Assembly: GCA_018389105.1 (NCBI GenBank)
Contig: JACATO010001426.1
Span: forward strand, 434,001-498,000
DNA: 64,000 nt
Reading direction: 5' to 3'
From: Nautilus pompilius
Lineage: Eukaryota; Mollusca; Cephalopoda; Nautilida; Nautilidae
Part shown: positions 11,766-24,700 of the stretch, in pieces
Position numbering within the stretch: the first letter of the stretch is position 1
Layout: each line of letters begins with the position of its first letter
Notes under the pieces: generated by a model
What the model saw: the letters and a program-made list of their open reading frames with translations, nothing else
The model's database searches: none
Told to the model about the DNA's origin: nothing
Position numbers and translations under genes: made by a program

Positions 11766-11972
11766 TTATTTATCTCTACCAGATCCTCTGTGTGGACTTC
11801 CTCCCGCAGCTGAAGAAAAAATGCCTTCTCTGTTGAGACCTTTCCAAGTGCCTCTGGTAGAGTTTCCGAGAGTAGCGATTTGGTCGGCTTGCACTTTAAT
11901 CACATCTCGAAGGCCTGCAAGCCTAGCCTCGCTTAGCGACAGAGGCGGATGCCTCGCCGCTGTAAGGTGCTC
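11766..11972 (-). other. Open 68-codon stretch without a start codon
   Basis: Minus-strand frame between two stops, reading for example LSEARLAGLRDVIKVQADQI and ending GSPHRGSGRDK. It is noticeably more GC-rich than the AT-rich block next to it and has ordinary protein composition. A possible acceptor (TTACAG) lies just inside its start. I do not recognise the family. It may be a terminal exon or a transposon fragment. Confidence 0.25.
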
Positions 11973-12190
11973 TTAAGACCTCGTTGTCTGAACAGAAGAT
12001 CCAAAAGAAGAAGCTTAAAGAAAAAGGCGATTCTGGCCACTTGAATTAATTTACGAGTTACAGTCATACATTCGCTTCCGTTCAGCTGACTCTGATCGTC
12101 GTACACAAACTAAATGCTAGCCATAGATCTTAGAAACCTTTTATTTTCTTTTCTCTATTCCAAAAAGGAAGGTCCACCTGGGAAAAGACG

Positions 12191-12293
12191 ATGAAGGAGC
12201 TCACGTCCACAACCAACAAAGGAAAAATTGGTTTTTTCATGCTGCTGCTATTTCTGTGCATTCTGATGTTTTTGATTCTGTTCAAATGGTCAG
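12191..12293 (+). CDS. Glycosyltransferase exon 1 (signal anchor)
   Basis: Begins ATGAAGGAGCTC in acceptable context (GACGATGA) and encodes the cytoplasmic tail and membrane anchor. It ends TCAG before GTGAGT, a consensus donor, leaving one base of a split codon. A pyrimidine-rich tract ending AAAAAG just upstream (about 12140-12168) could be an acceptor, so a non-coding exon may precede it. Confidence 0.8.
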
Positions 12294-15200
12294 GTGAGTA
12301 TTCTACTGTTTATAGGAGGATTAGCTTCAAGAAACCACCACGGTTGTCCGTCAAGAATATATGGGAAAACCCGTCCCTGACATGTAATCGAACCACATGA
12401 ACCTCACTGCGTGATATAAAAACAAGCCTCTGCGTATCAATACGTCCTTAGATTGGTTTATGAGTCCGTACTTTAAAGACGGTCACGTTCCGGGGCAGAT
12501 TCGCCCAAACGTTCCAGGTAAACTTCCAGACAGACTCCGCCTTCGGAATCGTCCGCGATCAGTTCTCCCTTTCTCCGCCTTGCCAGGCGGACGAGAACCT
12601 CGCGATAGATACATCGATCGCGAGTTTGCTTCTCTGGAATATCCTCCGCAACCATTTTGGCCAGGAGATCGGCGGTGTCTCACCTCTGCTCTAAACAAAC
12701 CAAATCTCTGATCAGCCTCCAGTCGGTTCAGTATCCTGTTGAAATACAGATAGCGAAAAAGCAAAACAACAACAAAAAGACACGAGAATCTACCCAGGAA
12801 ATCCCGTGTAATATAAATTCGTGTAAGTTAAAAAAAAAAAAAAAGAATCTGTAGTAGAAGAAAAAGAACACAAGGAGTCTTTTATAATCTGTTTTTGAAC
12901 GACCATCACTTCGTCGCTGTTGATCACGCCAGGACTTCCAGGAGCAACCTAGTTAATATTCCCCCCAAAAAATACTACGTGACGTATACCAGTCCATATC
13001 CGAGGCGATCCACCCACATGGACACCAGGAAGTGTAAATCAGTCTCTAAATGTTTGCATAAGTTAACGGCCATTTTGTACTCACCTAATATCGTGTAAAT
13101 GTCATGTAGGAGCAGGTTTTCCGGTTCTTTATGGCATTAATGGTAAAGTAAGGATGAATTGCCGTCTAGTTTCAGTGAATCATAAGATCCGGCTTGATTA
13201 ATGCAGTGGTAGCAAGATATATATATATATATAAACAGTAAATTTTAAAGCAAAATATTTAGTTTTTTTTTCTTCCTCTAATTTTTTTGTTTATTGACAT
13301 CGTAATAGTCATCGGAGTATTCCAAATTTTTAAGAAAACCAAATAATGTCAGTGGACATAAAAGCATTTTAAATTCATTTCTGATGACTGATCTAAAAAA
13401 AACAAACAAACAGTAAGACGCCATTTTCGTGTGGTAATTATATGACATTATCTTTAATATCATGTAAAAATGATGTTTTGGTTTTTCAATTGAGTCATTA
13501 GTGTTAATAACAATAACAATCTTAGATGGAGTATATTATTATTATTGTTGTATGAGCTGTAGATCTGATCAAGTTGGGTGAATAAATCAATTTAGGAAAA
13601 AAAAGCTTAATTTTTTGTTTTAGATTAATTTGTTGAAATGCAGTTTGAACAATAGATTTGGAGCCACCATTGTATTTTGTCCCAGCCGGTGTATAATACG
13701 AGACATATCTTTTTCTTTCATTTTTCAGTCAGTTACTATGGAATTCAAACGATGAAATCCCTTGATCACATAATCCAGAGACGGAAACAATATCAGAAAA
13801 GAAATTACTTCTTGGAGACAGGAGATTGCTTGAACTCATCCTCTTTTTTCCTTGTGTTCGACAGCGGCGATTATTGCATCAGACATCTGATAGACGAGAA
13901 ATGCCAGGACGGACTTCCGGTTCCCAATGTGGTCCACTACGTTTTGTTTAACATCAAGACGTTCCATTTTTACAATCTCCTGAGCTTCCTCAGTTCTTAC
14001 CGCAAGCTGAAACCGTGTTTCATAATTATTCACGGCAACCAGATCCCGGTTGGGAAGTGGTGGAACCATCTACTGAAACTCGTGCCAAACATCATGTACG
14101 TAAGGACTCAGCCGCCTGACGAAATATTTGGGAATTCCATCACAGTGATCCAACACAAGTCGGACGTAGCACGACTCCAAATACTGATGAGTAAGTAAAG
14201 CGTGGCCAAAATTTCTTTACTTCATCTCTAGTAAATGATATAAGGAACCAAAATACCGCTGTTGCGTGGCATTTAAATGATAGTTACTATCTTTCATATT
14301 TACTCTCAAGTAAATTGCATCTTAAAATTGGATTTTGGGTTCTTCGTGGCAGAATTAAAGAAGTAAACGGGTCTTCTATTTAAACCAGCCTTTTGTTGTG
14401 TAGATAAGTCAAGCATTCATTAATGAGAGAAAAATCACCTTTAATTTGCTGTACTGAGTGAATTAAAAAAAAAAACACCATTCTTTACATTGATTTACTA
14501 GACACTTGCTATTTTTCTTATTTAATGCCGTGTAATTATAAGGTAAACACAGTTCTGGTTCTTTAATGACTGAATTAAAGGCAACTAAAAGATTTTTATG
14601 TTGCAGCTTTCTCACTATAGAGAACACGTCGTTAATTCTTCATGTACTACGTCAGTTGAAAGTTAATTATACAACAGCCAGAAACACTAGTAATGGTGTT
14701 GAGCTGGCTGTATATATAGCAACACGATAGTAATGGAACACACATGGAGATGGAACGATATATATGGTTGTTACAAAAATTTATAGTTGTTGATAAAGAA
14801 GAGACTGTGTGATGCAGCTCCAAATGCTCGGTATGTGCTGAGTAACACGGATTTAAAGAATGGTGGGCTGAAAATGTACCCAGGTGGCATGCAGGAGGTT
14901 GTTAATTGGTTAGTAAATATTGTGTGAAGCACTTCTATCAGTAAATGTCATATAAAGGCCCTCCTTACCTGTTAACGCCAGTAACTCATAAAGGTCGACC
15001 TAGTGTCGCTGGCTCGTAATATATTTAATGTCGTCAGGTGTCCATTCCTGAAGTCTCTTGAATCCAACAACTTACGTTAAAATATACCGGCTTAAAACGA
15101 TTACTTATAAGCGTTTTCTTTTAGGGAACGCAGAAAGGACTCTTTACCTCAGTTGTCCCATAACCCTTACGTCGTTGGGGCATCTCGAAAGGTGTGTCTA

Positions 15201-16219
15201 GGATATTTTACAACTTGTAGAGCCCATCCCTCTCCAGGTTGACAGTCATGGTAAATGTCAGCTCGTGCTTTTGGCCCTCATCAACAGCACGCACCTCCGA
15301 CCCCGCAACACAAGGATTGACGAGCGAACGACACCATCTGTAGAAAAGACTACGGCATTCAAAAGTAGAAAGAAAAGCAAAACGTCTGCTTTTAATTAGC
15401 TCAACTTCAACAATATGTGAATCGTAGTGGCCTGTTCTGTTTCAGTAATGCCCACCGTCGTGTCTTTAATACGAGTGTCGTTATCTTGATCTAACATATA
15501 TAAAAAAATAATTTCTCTAAACTTTCTTAAAAAGAATAGTCATGTACTAACTTGTTAAACACATTGTTTTATGTTCATGTAAACAATGATAATGTTTAAC
15601 TGTTTATTTCAAATGTTATTCCTTTAAGAAGCTTCACTTTCCTAGGAGCATCATTATTATTTGGGAAAAAAAAATTTATCATTTTGGAGTTTATGTTTAT
15701 AACGCAAGTAAAACTGGTTAAATAACGTATGCAAGAACACAAGCACAGAAAATGAAAGTAGAACGTGCTGAATACTGCTGTGTACAAGCGTCTTGCTCTT
15801 AAAATCTTCAATAACAAACATTTGATTTGTGAAAAGACTAAACAGTAAAACTATCCAGAAGCAGGAGCTGGCTATTCGTCAAGTTTTCATTCACATCCAT
15901 CAGCCGGATATTTTTATATACAGTCAGTTCCAGAGCTTTTCCAATAAATTTGCCATGACAGTTGGAGCTGCCTCCCAGAGCTCTGCTTTGTTCGCCTGGC
16001 TAGAAGCAGAATCTTCTTAGATACGATTCAACATTGGAAAACAAGTTTTACTTTATTGCTACGTAGATACTATTCTAAAGGGAATCACTAAGAGTTTATT
16101 CATACAATTGCTAAAGACTTGACATGTCCTTTTAACAAATATGTATATTAAATAAAGAGAATAAGGCCTTTACAATTAAAGGTGAAATAGTTTTTCTACG
16201 TTTTTTTCTGTTTTAGGTT

Positions 16220-16294
<75 letters not shown>

Positions 16295-18845
16295 GAGAGA
16301 CTCCTGAGAGACAGAGAGAGAGAGAGAGACGAACTCTCTCAGACAGACACCGCTAACCTAGAACGGTCTCGTCTTCTTAGCTGGGGACAGGTGGGGGATG
16401 AGGATGATGAGTGTTTCTACTCGAGGAGCAAGACAGACGGTACCAAAAAAAAAAAAAAAAGAGAGATGCAGAAGCAAAGCAGACTAGAGGTCGAGAGACC
16501 TGGGGGCCAATTAGTCACCTATAAAGAGAGCCGAACAGTATCGTGGCCGTCTTTGCGTCATTTAGCCAGAACTGACTCGCGAAGACTGTGATCAGACATC
16601 TCCAGATTGCTTGTAAGTTATTGCGGTTTAGTCACTACGGCCCTGGTCGTAATAGAGGCAAAGCAGACTGTACAAATGGAGTAACGAACTATTGAAAGTT
16701 GGCCCCTTGCCAAGTACAACGTAGCATTGTCTGAGGTAAAAATGTAACACTGGAAAAGGGAGTGCGCGTGCTCGGATACAATTGTGCATGGTTATTTATG
16801 TATCACTTTGCACTTAGATGGCATCTGGTCATTTAAGAATAATAGTTCCGAAAATACTAGAAAAGTAAATTACATCCCTAAGTTTTATTCATACCAAGGT
16901 AAGTATCTACGTATTAAGCAGAGATAGATAGTTTTCTACTTGTATTAATTATAGTTATCACTGTCTGTACTATGAATATAATTCTTAAAGACCTAACCAT
17001 ATATGGCTGATATCAGTTATTCTTACTTCACACAATCGCTGTTTGGTTTTCTTATTAATATTAAGCAGTTTTTCTGGTTACTCTTGCTTCATTTGCAATG
17101 TCTTCTCTCGCTTTCTAATGCATCCTTCTCTGGGATCTGATTAAAAAAAAAAAAAAATGCGGTTTCGCGGATTTTTCCTGCCACCCTCGCTTATTATTCT
17201 GCTTCAGGTCTTTATTCACAGTGGAGAAAGTAGCTTTCGTTAAACTTGTCGCCGATCGACCAGTAGGAAATGGTCAGCACTCCGTCACCTGCTAATACGG
17301 GAGAGGCCGACGCTTGTTTCGTTTTCGGTCACAGAGACCGGACATGGCGGTCGCTGCTGGTTCATACGAAACCATGTGAAATAATGGATACATGAACTAG
17401 ATTTTTAAGCCGGCTCACAACAATCGCAACAACTACCACTGTCGGCTTATTTCATTTATTTTTACAGTGCTATTGATAAAATGTTATCTTTTAAAAACAC
17501 AAACAAAACCATCAAACTGTGCTAATGCTTTAAGCAATTTATAATTATGACCTCTATCATTAGTAACAACGGGATGAAGCCAGGTCTGTCCCCGCATTAG
17601 ATCGCCAAGCGGAACCCATCCTTCGATAGTTCACAGACGGTCGGCTGGAATGCGATCATTGCGCGAAACTAGAATTACATCTGCACGTTGCGATCTGTCG
17701 GCACGCCACCTGACGCGCTGCACAATCTACGTGTTGAGAAATGTTCAGTAAAAAGAGACAAAAATAAAAATGCCGCCAAACGGAGAGCCTCGTTTACGGG
17801 CGACGGAAGTTACTGAAAAATGGCATCGAGGCCTCACAAACCACACGTGTGAAATTTGAACCGCATGCAATTTCTATTTGTTAAAATCTCAAAAGCTTAA
17901 AGGAAATGAGGTGTATTGTATTATTATAAGCGATTTTAATATACATAACTCGTTTGTGAATACCCAGCATGCCAAGCACGCTAGATCAACAGATCTCAGT
18001 TATACTACTTACTGCCTCAGTCGTTGTTGGTTGGTAATGCGTCGGTCAGCCACATGTTCATTTTGTATACTTCTAGTGTTAATGTTTTTGAATATTACGT
18101 AATTATCTTCTGAAGAAGAGAGTTTTATTACCAGCTAAAAGTAATGACGTCACACAACCAGGTGTATGAACTCTCATCGAGCATCTAAAATGCTAAAGGT
18201 GTTATTGAGAAATAAGAAATAAGATGGTGAGCTCAATTATAAGTATTTAGTACAAATTTAGAAAACAAAGTAATGGAAGCTTTTTATCATTTATTTGAAA
18301 AAAAATCATTATTTTTTTGTCTTTAAATTATGTTAGAACAGCAATATGCATTCCTACTGTGTTTTATTTTTCATATTTCAGACTATGGTGGCATATATAT
18401 GGATGCAGACCAGATTGCTCTTAAATCTTTCAACAAGCTCCGTAAACACGGCATCACCCTTTCACTGGGACAGTACACGACGATAGGTAACGCAGTAATC
18501 ATCGCCAACAAACATTCCCCCTTCCTGCACATCTGGTACAGTTCTTACCACACTTTTCAGGACAAAAACTGGGCGTGGCACTCCTGCGAGCTGCCCTTTA
18601 AGCTCTGGAAACTTCTGCCCAGACTAGCCAATGTGGAGAAAATAAACACGTTTTTCGGCTCTACCGGTTCTGTGTACAACATATTCAAGGGGAAGTTCGA
18701 CTGGTCCAGAAGATACGGCCTGCATCTATACTACCGACATCAACGAGTGAAGGACTACAGTCCGGAAGAAATAAAGACAATGAACACAACTTTTGGTGAA
18801 GTTGCTCGATTTATCTATTATGGGAAAAAAGATATAATAAAATAG
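12191..18845 (+). CDS. Type II membrane glycosyltransferase, DXD (alpha-1,4-GT) family; three exons
   Basis: Exons 12191-12293, 13729-14190 and 18382-18845 join in phase into 342 residues. The usual length for A4GALT/A4GNT-type enzymes is about 340-350. Residues 13-31 form one hydrophobic signal anchor after a short basic tail, so the enzyme is expected in the Golgi membrane with a lumenal catalytic domain. The segment SDVARLQILM runs across the second junction into NYGGIYMDADQI, the nucleotide-sugar-binding block. D196-A-D198 is the metal/UDP-sugar DXD motif. The C-terminal third (FGSTGSVYNIF ... YGLHLYYRH) corresponds to the alpha-1,4-glycosyltransferase conserved region. N-glycosylation sequons include NSS and NTT. 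A polyadenylation signal candidate follows at 18875-18880. It should transfer galactose or N-acetylglucosamine from a UDP-sugar to a glycan; donor and acceptor cannot be told. Confidence 0.88.
12294..13728 (+). other. Glycosyltransferase intron 1
   Basis: GT-AG intron with donor GTGAGT and acceptor CATTTTTCAG. It contains a short TA run near 13218-13234. Nothing else recognisable. Confidence 0.75.
13729..14190 (+). CDS. Glycosyltransferase exon 2 (N-terminal catalytic part)
   Basis: Codes from VSYYGIQTMKSL to SDVARLQILM, including a stretch (FLETGD--NSSSF) and FIIIHGNQIPVGKWW typical of the lumenal start of the domain. It ends ATGATGA before GTAAGT, leaving one base that completes an asparagine codon with exon 3. 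Confidence 0.85.
14191..18381 (+). other. Glycosyltransferase intron 2
   Basis: A 4.2-kb GT-AG intron with acceptor TTTTTCATATTTCAG. It holds a 110-bp GA microsatellite (16222-16330) and an imperfect hairpin near 14665-14720 (ACAGCCAG paired with CTGGCTGT). No further gene recognised. Confidence 0.75.
16222..16330. repeat. GA microsatellite
   Basis: Interrupted (GA)n tract inside intron 2 of the glycosyltransferase gene. Confidence 0.95.
18382..18845 (+). CDS. Glycosyltransferase exon 3 (DXD and C-terminal part)
   Basis: Starts ACTATGGTGGC, completing the NYGGIYMDAD block, and runs open to TAG at 18843-18845. Its phase fits exon 2 exactly, which supports the splice model. Confidence 0.87.
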
Positions 18846-18874
18846 CTCACTTTTATAAAATTATCGAATAGGCA

Positions 18875-18880
18875 AATAAA
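18875..18880 (+). promoter_or_regulatory. Candidate polyadenylation signal
   Basis: AATAAA 30 bases after the glycosyltransferase stop codon, in AT-rich context. Confidence 0.5.
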
Positions 18881-19924
18881 TTAGTATGTTTGAGATGTTT
18901 CTTTAAAAAAATTATGTTTAATACTCACTCTCGAAAAAAAAATTTTTTTTTCAGCTTCCGGAAAGAAAGGATCTAACTTTTAAGAAGCAAAAAACTTTAT
19001 CTTCTTGTTTCTATATTCGCAATTAAAGAAATAAGTCCATCTAATGGTAATCTAAACAGTCATTTCGCGTGGGAAATACAACCGTAGGGTCATAATGCAG
19101 TGGAGTTCAGTAAATTCACATTTTTCAGTCCTGCTTCGGTTAAAATTTTATTTTAAAAAAAATATGCATAAATAATAAACTAGAAACAAAAATTGCTTTG
19201 ATATCACATTAATCAATGGATATATATATATATACATATCATCCATTGACACAAGGGATGCCAATACCTTATGTTATGACGTAATTTTCTGTGTAAGCGC
19301 GTGTTTATGTGTTTGAGAGAGAAAGAATTAAGTTACATTAATTTAAGAAAGACATTAAAATAAATGTATAATGTCATAGTTTGTTGACTTGGAGTGTCAT
19401 CCAGTCGACAATAGCAAACCTATAATCTCCCAGTAAACAATAAAAGTCCCTTTTTATTAGCAAATGGCTTATTGGCTTACTTTTGCTACTGTCAGTACTT
19501 AACAGATTCTGCTCGGAGGGAACTGTTACCAGCCCCGGTTTCTGTCCACTGCCGACCGACCTACCGTTTATATATTCAAGACGCTGCCTTCAATAATTAA
19601 CTCATGGTTGGATTTAAATTTCTAAAATATGTCCACGAGGACATCATCTCGCGCACTGCGATGTGCTTATACTAAAATGCTTTACAGTTCTATTAGTCTA
19701 TACTTGTTTAAACAGACCTTTATTTGTAAACCTGTAGAAATCTACTTCTTTATGTGTAGGAAACTTGGCTAAAGGTCGTACATGGGCGGAATGGGGACCG
19801 ATCGCCTGACAAGTTGATGGGACGGCGGGGGAATGAATACCCTTTGTCAGGCACACTATCCCGAGGGTCCTGTAAATGATGAGCTGAAACCCAATGAAGG
19901 ATAGAACAGAGATGAAGAGTCCGT

Positions 19925-20065
19925 CTTTCATACTTTGCCTTGTGCTGGTTGTAGGTCTTTGATTCATCGCTAAATTAATAATATGCAGAAGCAAATGGTA
20001 AACTTATGAAAATCGGTCAACCACTATGCATATAGTTTCAGAAGTCGATCACACTGAAAGCACTT
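19925..20065 (-). repeat. Inverted repeat, left arm
   Basis: The reverse complement of this stretch matches 20945-21087. The inner 80 bases (from GTTTACCATTTGCTTCTGCA) are about 90 percent identical and a further ~60 bases are recognisable. The arms are about 0.9 kb apart and face each other. Confidence 0.75.
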
Positions 20066-20944
20066 TGAGTGTATCCGAAAGTATTGAAAACAAAAAATTA
20101 AAGAAAAATCTCATAAATTTCGAAGAATTTTTTAGCCAATTGTTTTTGACAAATTATCAATAAGTTTGATGAAGATTTTAGCAATGTTCAATTCACTATA
20201 TTATTTAATAGGTTAAATACTGAAAAGGTGTAACATATAGACAAAACTTCGTATTTTCCGAGTCATTAAAGATGAGTCCAGTCCATCTTAGCGTGTCCTT
20301 CACTTGCAATGACTGACATAGAGAACTAAAAGATAATCTTTACGTTGTAGGAACCCACTTTTAATATAGAATTAGGACGACTGATTCGGTTTATTAAAAT
20401 ATATAATAAAATAACAATTATCGTACAAGAAAGTTCATCAATCAGTCGTAATTATGTTACTTCACTGGTATTAATATTACAACTTGGGCAGTTTAATTTC
20501 TCTGAAGTCATCTACTGATGCAGGCAGTATTTGGGAGTTGCGGTAAACAATTATACACAAACTTTCGAGATTGTTTCCTCCTTGTTTTCCTCGGTGATGG
20601 CATTCAAATTAGTCTTCATTGCTTCCCAATGCCGAATTTTTCTGGAAGTTTTCCGAATAAGGACATGAAATCAAGGGAAGTATGAGGGAATCAGCGATAC
20701 GGGGGTTATGTTTAATTTGGAAAATCGACCGCGGTCAGAAACTACTACATTCAGCGAACCATGATGGAGTCTAAAAATATATAGATGTCCAAGAACAAGG
20801 CTCACCGCACATCTCTCACCGAATGGTTTGTTCTTGAGTTTTTTTTTTCCGGTCAGATAATGTAGCGGTTTAAATGAGAACAGTTGATATGTTAATAGAT
20901 CGAAGAAAATCAACAATGCATTGTCAGGATCTACACACAGAGAG

Positions 20945-21087
20945 AAAACACCTTCAGGGTTATCGACTTCTGGAACTATATGCATAGAGGTTGACCGTTT
21001 TTCATATGTTTACCATTTGCTTCTGCATATTATTAATTATAAGAATAAATCAAAGACCCACAACCAGCATAAGGCAAAGTATGAAAG
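20945..21087 (+). repeat. Inverted repeat, right arm
   Basis: Partner of 19925-20065. It directly precedes reverse-transcriptase-like sequence, so the repeat may belong to the LINE represented there or to a related short element. Confidence 0.75.
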
Positions 21088-21164
21088 CTTAGCCTCTTTC
21101 TTCAACTCATTAAATTACCAGTACCAATGCGAGTTATTAGACAGAGGTATAAAACGATGAACAC

Positions 21165-21760
21165 TGATGACTACACCTTACCGCAACACATATTGCACGA
21201 AGGTTTATCGCAGGGAGCTATCTCAAGTGCTGTCCTCTTTAACGTTTATATCAATAACTCATACAGAATCCTGATATAGCGTTATATGCTGATGAAATTA
21301 TTATTTTGGTCTTTGACTTAAGACTTTTTGCAGCAGAGAAGTTAAGTGAAATTATGAATATTGTTGCAGTGTCGACTACGTTATGAAAAATCACTCAAAT
21401 ACAGAGCAAACTGAGACAACCTCATCTATACTAAACAATAACAAAAACAAATCACACGCGCTCCAAATATTTTACAAGAATCTGCTACTTTCTCGTGACA
21501 TAGAACGTCTTGGTGCTTAGACGTTACGCGAAATCCTCAGCTCAGGCTTTGAAAAATATTAACGATGTCGTAGAATCACCCAGGAAGGAAGTTAAAGTCA
21601 TTCCCGAATTGCAGAACAGGTCTACAAGGCTCATATCTCGCCATTGATTGAGTAAAAGTGTGGAGGCTTCCTGTGTCTCTAGAAAAATAAACAGATAAGC
21701 TCGGTGTTGTTCAAAATCATGCTGCGAGGTGTACAACTGATGCTCCATGCAGCACGCCCA
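21165..21760 (+). pseudogene. Non-LTR reverse transcriptase remnant
   Basis: Near 21200-21255 the frame reads LSQGAISSAVLFNVYINN, matching the LPQGS-LSP-LFNIYIND block of LINE reverse transcriptases. A little further is ALYADEIIIL, the YADD catalytic block with E replacing the second D. Around 21630-21660 is YKAHISPLIE, the conserved block after the palm (YK--I-P-IEY). Stops and a frameshift separate them. The YADE substitution and the breaks show it is dead. The LINE clade cannot be set from these short blocks. Confidence 0.6.
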
Positions 21761-24700
21761 TAATAAGGTTTTTTTTTTAAAAAAAGAAAAGCTGATTTGG
21801 TTCCTATTACACTATATCTTCAGAGTTAAAAAAAAAATAAGATTCTTGGAGAAAATACGACATCAACATTTAGCTCACCTCACACGACGGTTTATAGAGA
21901 TAAACGTTCCTTTTCGTTTTAAGCTACCAATATTGCGTCGGGGTTACAAACAGATAAACGAGAAACTCGAGATAAACTAACTTATGCATCATCAGGAGGA
22001 ACCACTGGCTAAATCCAAGCAACCGACACTATGGGTAGCGCTGCAGATTGTTGTAATCAGTGAAGAAGGTATCCTGCCACGATCTAAACCAGACCAATAC
22101 TTATTTCACATAGCTTCGTTACTTCACGACTCAGCGTGAACATATGACGGTTTCAGGTTAATGCCGGATGGAAAGGAAGATAAGACAGAGATGGCCAGTC
22201 AAAGTTACCTGTAGCGGCCACCGCACAAAAAAAGCAGTCGTCTTTAAAAAGCACAACAAACGTATAATACCTACTCTCACTTAAGGTACCTGTCGACTTC
22301 TCGATCGTGAAAGCATATTTAACTAGAATGAAATCTGAAAACAACACGGAGCGTGAATATTTCTTTTTTTTTTTTTAAAAAGTAAAATTAACAAATGTGG
22401 TCCATCGCCTCCTAGCCCCTTTGCTCGTAGAGCGAATATGGACACTTCGAAGAGACTCTCCAACCACCGCGTGTCTGAAACCTTTGAAGGTTATCTCGAA
22501 TGAAGTCCAAAACATCCTCAAGACTGACAAATCTGTCGGAGCGACAGCACTGTTGTTCCTAATGCTGCTGATATGCTTTGTACAAAAAAAAATAAAACCA
22601 TCAGACTAACAACAGAGATTTTAAGGTGAGATCGCATTCTCTTGGGGAAGCGACACGGCAGTGAAACGTCCGGATGTCACTAAGCGAGCATTAATTCAGA
22701 CACGATATATCAAAATAACGGCGCTCTCTTAATTGAATATGGAGATTTCATAAACGATTATCACTAAAAAGATTTTTTTTTAATGATAGTTTACTGAATG
22801 GAATCGGTCAATCATTAATATTCATTATACATAAGAACCAAAAAACTTTGTTAATTTTTACTTAACAATATATGTTTTAATTTGTCACGCGGGTGCGTGA
22901 CTCTCGCAAACGCACGCACTTCGCTATTGAGATCATAGCTTTACGTTTATCTCTAACGTCGTTTTCATTAAAAAAAACACTTGCATTTTATTGTTAAAAT
23001 GAGATTTTCTTCGGAATTGGTACATTGGAAGGATCTTCTAGTTGTATTATTTTATCTATTTTCCAGTAGCCGGACAGTAGTTTTCAACGTTTTATCTCTC
23101 CGAAGTAAGAAAACTCGCCAAAATGTTAGCAATTTAGGTTCCGTATAAAAGATGGCGCTGCTCGTTTTGCTTTCCTTTTGGCCTAATGGCAGCTGCCCGC
23201 TCTGAGAATTCCCGTATCCTCGCAGATCGTATTCCCGCGGAGCCCTCGAAGAAAAGCACCAGACCACTCTAGGCAGAGCCGTATGAGACGCAGCCCCCCT
23301 CTCCAATGGCCATTATCTTTGACGCAGTGGCTCCCACTGTAAAACTGTCGCTGCTGCTTCCCTCAGAGAACAAAGCCGTCCGCTTGCGTCACAGGTCGTT
23401 ACCGGCTCTTTCCTTCGCCACTTGTAAACCGTTCATAAATGTCAGCTGTTCGTAACGTACAACACTCGGAAGTGTATTATTAATTAACTGCTCCACCTGC
23501 TTTCGCTATTAATACACCTATGTACATTTATTCTTTTTGTTAGAATGACGAGTTGTCAAAGAGCCCCGTAAACTGGCATTCCTTGTCGTACCTGGATATT
23601 TCAGCTTGCTTAAATAAGTTCTGTTACCGCTTTAAAGGGGGAAACTGGCGTTTAGAACTCTATTGTTTGTTTTTAACTTATTTGTGTGACCGACCGCCAT
23701 ACGCATCTTCAAATACGTGACAGGATCAAACCGTGGATGCAGTAGGCATTTTTCATAGCATTTCGTCCTTCGTTTTTGTCGGGGGCAAGAAAAGACGAAA
23801 ATGGACGCGGGGCTGCTGGAAGAGCTGCGAAAAACGTCACTGTTCTGCGTTCAAAATAATTCTCAAGTGTTGGTATTGAGATAACTTCAGAATCAGAATG
23901 TTAAAGCTACAAGGTTCGTCTTGTTGTAATATTTTAAAATAATCTTATGACTGTTTTCTCAACAACTCTTACAACTAAAAGAGAATTCTATATGTTTCAG
24001 GTATTAGCTTTGCCATAGACACAGAACAGTCAATGTCCACTATGATTGAGGACTCAACAATGACATTTGCATCTAACAACCCCCCAATATATTATATAGA
24101 AGCAGTTTATTAGAGCATAAATGTTACATTCATATTCGCATATGACAATTTTTATAGTTAATATCGGAATTTTGGTTGTATGTCTTTCTATTGCAGCATT
24201 TTTCTTTATCTTGATGATTATCTCGCATATGACAATTTTTAAAGTTAATATCGGAATTTTGGTTGTATGTCTTTCTATTGCAGCATTTTTCTTTATCTTG
24301 ATGATTATCTCACATATTTGGGCATCCGACATGTTAATTTTTTTTCAGTTATTAAGAAGGCAAATAATTCCATATACAATGATGCTGCAAAGCTACATTG
24401 TATATATCTTTTGTGAGAATTGAATTTAAATAGAGTTCTAATCTAAGACAAGAGAAAACCATATTTTTAAAATGACTTTCAAGTTTAAACCGAACGCAGT
24501 GCTTTCTTCTGTGAGCCAGACATTTTAAATATGTACTTATCCGACAATAGCACCTGCTGTAACCCCGACTCTCCTTTGCCTAGTGTTACCGTTTTTTTAA
24601 ATTCCTACTATGTCCAATTCTCCGGTTTTCGTCGAAAGCCGTTAGTAGATTATCGGCCACGTTCAATAATGAAAAAAAAAGCAAACACGAAACAAAAGCT

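Noticed and set aside
14790-14930. Plus-strand 45-residue open stretch in glycosyltransferase intron 2
   Set aside because: Reads plausibly as protein but has no start, no recognised family and stops on both sides.
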